Shown: in pieces, positions 59,669 through 64,000 of the stretch | Position numbering within the stretch: the stretch's first letter is position 1 | Layout: every line of letters begins with the position of its first letter | The notes under the pieces: model-generated | What the model saw: only the letters and a program-made list of their open reading frames with translations | Told to the model about the DNA's origin: nothing | The model's database searches: none | Made by a program: the position numbers and the translations under genes | Assembly (NCBI GenBank): GCA_000934455.1 | Contig: KN888914.1 | Location: 1 to 64,000 of the forward strand | Direction: 5' to 3' | Source: Apostichopus parvimensis | Lineage: Eukaryota > Echinodermata > Holothuroidea > Aspidochirotida > Stichopodidae | DNA length: 64,000 bases

Positions 59669-61970
59669 CTTGTGTTCCGACGAATATCATGAGGCTGATG
59701 TAGTCGTTTCAAATATTTATTATCATAAAGTTAGCCCGCGTTGAGGAATTCGGAAATCACATGAAAATTGGCAGCGTATATAGTGCCGTGAAGTCTCAAT
59801 TCTATATTTGTTCTTTATCCATAGCTCCCAACTCTTGAGAAGGCAAATGCGGGTCCACATGCCACGAATCGCCGTCCTGGGGGAGGGTTATAAGGGGAGG
59901 GGGTGTCCCCCTCCCCCTTTTGAATTTTTTTGGAATCCTGGTGATGCCTACATGTAAAATGGTGGCACTTAGAAAGGCTTTTGTCACCCAATATTTTCTG
60001 AGAAATATGCATTTTTTTGTGTGTAATATCAATAAATTGAATAGTAGGTGATAATTCATTCTTTCCCGTGGCATGAAAATGTTCGCTGCTCGCCCCAATG
60101 AAAAGAAATATAGGCTAATTTGAGGTTCAAATGATGCTGTAAAGGAGGTTTTATACTCTATTATGCTAAATGCTAAAGAAATGATGGTTGCTAAGTAAAA
60201 ATTTGATGCAATTTTTTTATGTATACTTGACAATTACAATGCGGGTTTTTCGGACGCTTGCGCGGGTCAGCGGGTTTGGGTGTTAGAATGCGGGTCAAAC
60301 CCGCGAAATGCGGGTCAGTTGGGAGCTCTGCTTTATCTTGTATAATGCATAATGTGTAGCAAGGTAATTAATCATGTCTTTTCGTTTGAGTAATTCAAAA
60401 TAGTTGATAATTACTCTCAACCTTGAAATGTTGGCACATTATCTCATTACAAATGAAGATAATGTATCCTACAGGCTCCATGGCTTCCTTTATACTTCCT
60501 TCCCGAATTGCTTGTTGTTCGAAGGTTAGTTTGCTTGTGTGCTACCTGCAATCACGTGCAACTTGCTGGTGACATAATTCCACTATTATGTTGCAAGAGT
60601 TTTACTACAGTCCATAAGTTTATTAGAATACAGTTTCTTTTTGTCTTTATATAACATTTTATGTAGGCTGAGAGATATTTTCTAGCCTTTTTATCGTACA
60701 AATGGTCATTTACAGCGATTAAGTATCCCCTTTTACATGATAGTATGATTTATATAGTACACACTTGTAGAATCGCTTTCTCGGTAAATCAGCTGTCTAC
60801 TGTTATTGTCAGTGTTACTCCCTTTTGTGACCCGGGAGTGACACTCATTGTATTGTTCTAGGCCTTCGTGTACCTGGCCTGGATTCAAGTTTCGTCCAAG
60901 ACTTTACTTCCTTGGTCGTCGATCAAATGTTTTGAAAAATTGGTAAATATTTTACTTATAGGTGAGTGAACAGTAATTTATTTCTCTCGTTTACCGCTTC
61001 AATACAGCCTAACGTACCTTCCCTGTCAAGTTAAGATCGGCCCAAATGGGCATTTTGTGTCAAGCATACCTGGCTTGACCCAAGTATTAATATACTGTTT
61101 TGATAGTCAAATGTGTCGTTTATCACTTCATTCCAAACAATCTAACGTGTACTCCATCGACCATTGGTGCAATATCTTTTATCCATATATTTGAAATTAG
61201 CCAAAATTAATCTAGACTATTGCTAACTTAAAGCAATCAGCCAGTATATGACAAACTGTTGGGTTGTCTCCTACAGTTTTGATACAATTGAATGTTTAAT
61301 ATATCAGCTTGTTGTTATTCCTACCCTAGATTTGAGACCAGTTTTGAAAGTGATAAAGGCAGAAACATGGATCAGCCCAGTGGACCAACTGAGTATGTAT
61401 ACATTTCATACATTATCCATGGTTGGTATTTGGGTAATTTCATGGTTTGAGGTTAACAGTTCTTTTTATTTTGATATTGAACATTTAAAGACCAGAGAGC
61501 AAGGTCTACACTCTTCCTCAAATGCAATGGTTAGTGATCTGTGATGTAGTAAATTGACTGAATGTTAGCTAAACTTGTGAATTTAAACAGAAAACTTCAG
61601 AATTACAAAATATGATTCTTTACAAGCTGGTATGAAACAAACTATTAAATGAAGTAAAAGATGAACTGCTCTCACCCATCTTTGTGCTGGAGTTGGATAG
61701 TGACATAATTACCAGGACTAGAAATAGTTTTCGGTATGTTGGAGTGCAAAGTTCCTAAAACTTCATAAAGGTTTTAATGACTTCAGTCAACTTTTCAAAA
61801 CGAAGACAATAGATCTATGCAACTATTATTTTAAAAAATGCAACCACATTGTCACTAAAAATTTGTATGGAAACTTAAGATCACTGGGAATACAATTAAT
61901 TACATCACCAACCAGAAATAGAACAGTTTTTAGACAACACTTCTTCTTCTTACATTTCCCTTTCTTTTAG
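59669..61970. other. Head-to-head interval between RIF1 and the reductase gene
   Basis: About 2.3 kb that should contain the RIF1 promoter at its left end and the 5' exon(s) and promoter of the reductase. No TATA box or CpG-rich core stands out. A 510-bp hAT-like element sits about 150 bases from the RIF1 upstream exon. Candidate reductase donors (for example GTGAGT at 60961 and GTTAGT at 61530) were seen but not supported well enough to call an exon. Confidence 0.5.
59821..60330. mobile_element. Non-autonomous hAT-like transposon
   Basis: A 510-bp element starting ATAGCTCCCAACT and ending AGTTGGGAGCTCTG, so the terminal inverted repeat is AGCTCCCAACT. It is flanked by CTTTATCC (59813-59820) and CTTTATCT (60331-60338), an 8-bp target duplication with one mismatch. 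An 8-bp duplication and short inverted repeats are typical of hAT. The right subterminal region repeats GCGGGT several times (AATGCGGGTCA, ACCCGCGAAATGCGGGT). The minus-strand ORF of 143 codons has no transposase signature, so it is taken as non-autonomous. Confidence 0.8.
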
Positions 61971-64000
61971 TCAAGCATTTCCCAAGACATACGTCAAAGG
62001 ATTCCATGACGACGAAGCTGTGAAAAAGATGAAGTACAGTAACCTTGGCAACACCGGAATGCAGGTATCAATACTGGGATTCGGTAAGTCTGATACCTTA
62101 GTTAAGTTCTTCAAAACTGGGGACTTTCGGTACAAATTACCTGAAACAAAACACGAGAAAGGAAGTAGCAGTTTTCTTACATTTGACTTTCACTGTCTTT
62201 GCATTCATATTTTTGACAGATTGTTTTAAGTTTGTCAATTTTTCAGTTACAGTTCACCTAACTCTTCTAAATAAGTGGAAGGCATTTGCAATTTCATCCG
62301 GGTAAAATTCAGGTTTAAAGGCATTGAAGACTCGCCCCAAACCGTGTGCGGCCATCTGGAAAAGTTAACTTTCTGTTGCTTGCAAGTGACGTTTTGTTCA
62401 TGTCGCTACAAAATGCAGACAGTAATGAAACGTGATACCTTGTTATCTTTAGCTGGACCTGAATGTCCATCGCTGTATGGTTTATACACTGTGCTGTGGG
62501 TATTGACTGCAGCTGTATGTACTGACTGTACACTAGTGTCTAATTACCGACAGTAGCAAGCTGTGTGTGGATTTTTTTGGGATCGATGGTGGTGTCTAAC
62601 ACTTCTGTTACACCTCATTCGAAACTAGGTCAGATTACCGGCATGAGATGTTTCTTTGTGCGCGAGTCTTCACACCCTTTAAACCTCCATGAAGAAACTT
62701 GATATAGGTGCAAAAACGAGTCATACATTGGATTTCAAATATTTCATGTTTTTTTCAGATGATTTTTTTTTGGGAGGGGGTGGGGCTAACTATATTGAAA
62801 GCATGAAATGTTCATAAACTAGTCAACGACTGATGAGTTGGTCAGTATTCATGGGATAAGTTACATAACAGGAAATAATTAAAAAGTAGATGTTTTACTT
62901 CCATCAAGTGTGTGACTATCACTACTATATCAATAAAATATTTCTCATGTTTGTCTGAAGTTTTTGTTTATTTTCACAGGAGCCTCTCCATTTGGTGGTG
63001 GATATCATCCAATTTCTGAGGAAGATGCCATTGGAAGTATCAGAACAGCTTTAACCAAAGGCATTAATTACATTGATACAGCACCGTGGTATGGAAACGG
63101 CAAGTCTGAAGAAATGTTAGGAAAGGTAAACATGAACATCAGTAGCATACAGTAGTTAGAACATTCCATAGCATGGAACATTCGACGGACAACAAGTCCT
63201 GAATTACTTGTTTTACTTGTTTTACTTTGAAAAAAATGGAATAGTGTATGATTATATTTTAGGAGACCTAAATGTCACTCTTCCTGGTTTACATTAGTTT
63301 CTCTATGGGAGCTTTGGAGAGGAGGAGGGTAGTGTGACAGGGTTATTCAGAGAGATGTTATGATGAAGAGCAATGTCCCAAGCCACCCCCCCCCCCCACT
63401 TCCTCCCCTCCTTCCCCGAAAGAGGGAAGAAAAAACATCCTCAATAGAAAGGTTATAAAGGAAATAAGCAAATGTACTATTTAACTTTTGCATGTGCGTT
63501 ACATACAAGACTTGCTTGCAATGGTCATGTGTATGAGTTTGGTCTGAGATTAGGGTAAAGAGAGAAGGATAGGGAGGGGGGGTAGAGAGAGGAGGAATAC
63601 CTTGTGACTGTCTGACTGTCCCATGGTAATCTATGTTTCCTGGGGGGGTGTATAGGAGGGAAGGGTATGTCCTGACTGTCCCATGGTAATCTATGTTTCC
63701 TGGGAGGGGTATAGGACGGAAAGGTGTGTCGTGACTGACCAATGGTGACTGTTATTGTTTTTATTTTCCCCTCCTTTTTCTTCTTTGACAGGCACTGAAA
63801 GATATTCCCAGAGAAGCCTATTACATAGCCACTAAGGTTGGGCGTTACCAACAAGAAATAACAAAGATGTTTGATTTTTCAGAAGAAAAGGTACTGAAGG
63901 GATTCGAAGAGAGCCTGAAAAAGTTAGGCCTGTCGTATGTTGATCTGATACAGGTTAGTAAAATGACTAGCAGATGGAAACAAGCTTTGGGAGTAATGGA
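61971..64000 (+). CDS. Aldo-keto reductase, L-galactose-dehydrogenase-like (5' part, runs off the window)
   Basis: NADPH-dependent oxidoreductase of the aldo-keto reductase superfamily, in the invertebrate branch often named L-galactose dehydrogenase-like. The substrate cannot be told from sequence. Exons seen: 61971-62083, 62980-63125 and 63792-63953, all in frame, then a donor GTTAGT at 63954, after which the gene leaves the window. Joined, they give the conserved N-terminal segment FPKTYVKGFHDDEAVKKM, then YSNLGNTGMQVSILGFGASP, YIDTAPWYGNGKSEEMLG and ATKVGRY. Catalytic Asp and Tyr (IDTAPWY) and Lys (ATK) of the usual tetrad are present; the His lies further downstream. The first seen exon starts in phase 2 after TTTCTTTTAG, so the initiation codon is in an upstream exon not identified. 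A 360-bp MITE lies in the first seen intron. Confidence 0.9.
62319..62678 (-). mobile_element. Full-length 360-bp TTAA-flanked MITE, inverted copy
   Basis: The same family and length as 53918-54277 but reversed: it starts AGGCATTGAAGACTCGCCCC and ends GCGCGAGTCTTCACACCCT, with TTAA directly outside both ends. It sits in an intron of the reductase gene. The open frame across it mirrors that of the other copy and is not a gene. Confidence 0.8.
63585..63750. repeat. Short tandem repeat in a reductase intron
   Basis: Two to three units of about 62 bp containing TGTCCCATGGTAATCTATG, TTTCCTGGG and TATAGGA lie just before the acceptor of the exon at 63792. The overlapping minus-strand ORFs are repeat artefacts. 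Confidence 0.65.

Noticed and set aside
54070-62556. Related ORFs at 54070-54345 and 62275-62556 sharing a GIEDSPQTVC stretch
   Set aside because: Both lie across copies of the same 360-bp MITE, so the shared translation reflects shared DNA, not a conserved protein.

Overview
This window is nuclear DNA of an animal. Genes are split by GT-AG introns, intergenic DNA is AT-rich and full of short repeats, and MITE-like elements and minisatellites are common. All three genes are most like those of a marine invertebrate deuterostome. An echinoderm, possibly a sea cucumber, is my best guess, at low confidence. No bacterial, viral or organellar gene organisation was seen.

Layout. (1) About 1.9-27.4 kb, plus strand: a complete 12-coding-exon gene for an SLC38-family sodium-coupled amino acid transporter, closest to SLC38A11. 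The joined exons give 469 residues with every splice phase consistent. (2) About 27.4-33.7 kb: intergenic DNA with a minisatellite and a roughly 157-bp tandem array whose units carry tRNA-like A and B boxes on the minus strand. (3) About 33.7-59.7 kb, minus strand: a complete RIF1 gene (Rap1-interacting factor 1, a replication-timing, PP1-adaptor and DNA-repair protein). I traced 29 coding exons (2664 codons plus stop) and one further 5' exon. One 3.6-kb exon encodes the disordered middle, and the next exon holds the RVxF PP1-docking motif. (4) About 59.8-60.3 kb: a 510-bp hAT-like non-autonomous transposon with 8-bp target duplications, between RIF1 and the next gene. (5) About 62.0 kb to the window end, plus strand: the first recognised exons of an aldo-keto reductase of the invertebrate L-galactose-dehydrogenase-like group, cut off by the window edge.

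RIF1 and the transporter lie tail to tail; RIF1 and the reductase lie head to head. The three genes have no evident shared pathway. RIF1 acts in the nucleus on chromatin, the transporter in membranes, and the reductase on small-molecule carbonyls or sugars.

Assembly quality matters here. There are four N gaps. Two of them, each exactly 50 N, are flanked by the same sequence on both sides (1.54 kb at 12.0-15.1 kb; 252 bp at 39.9-40.4 kb). These look like unmerged overlapping contig ends rather than real duplications, and one copies the 5' edge of the large RIF1 exon.

No clearly new biological system was found. The items most worth a second look are the tRNA-like tandem array, hammerhead-like motifs in dispersed repeats, a TTAA-flanked MITE family with two 360-bp copies, the SPK-rich basic block and paired PP1 motifs of RIF1, and a possible overlapping upstream ORF at the RIF1 start.
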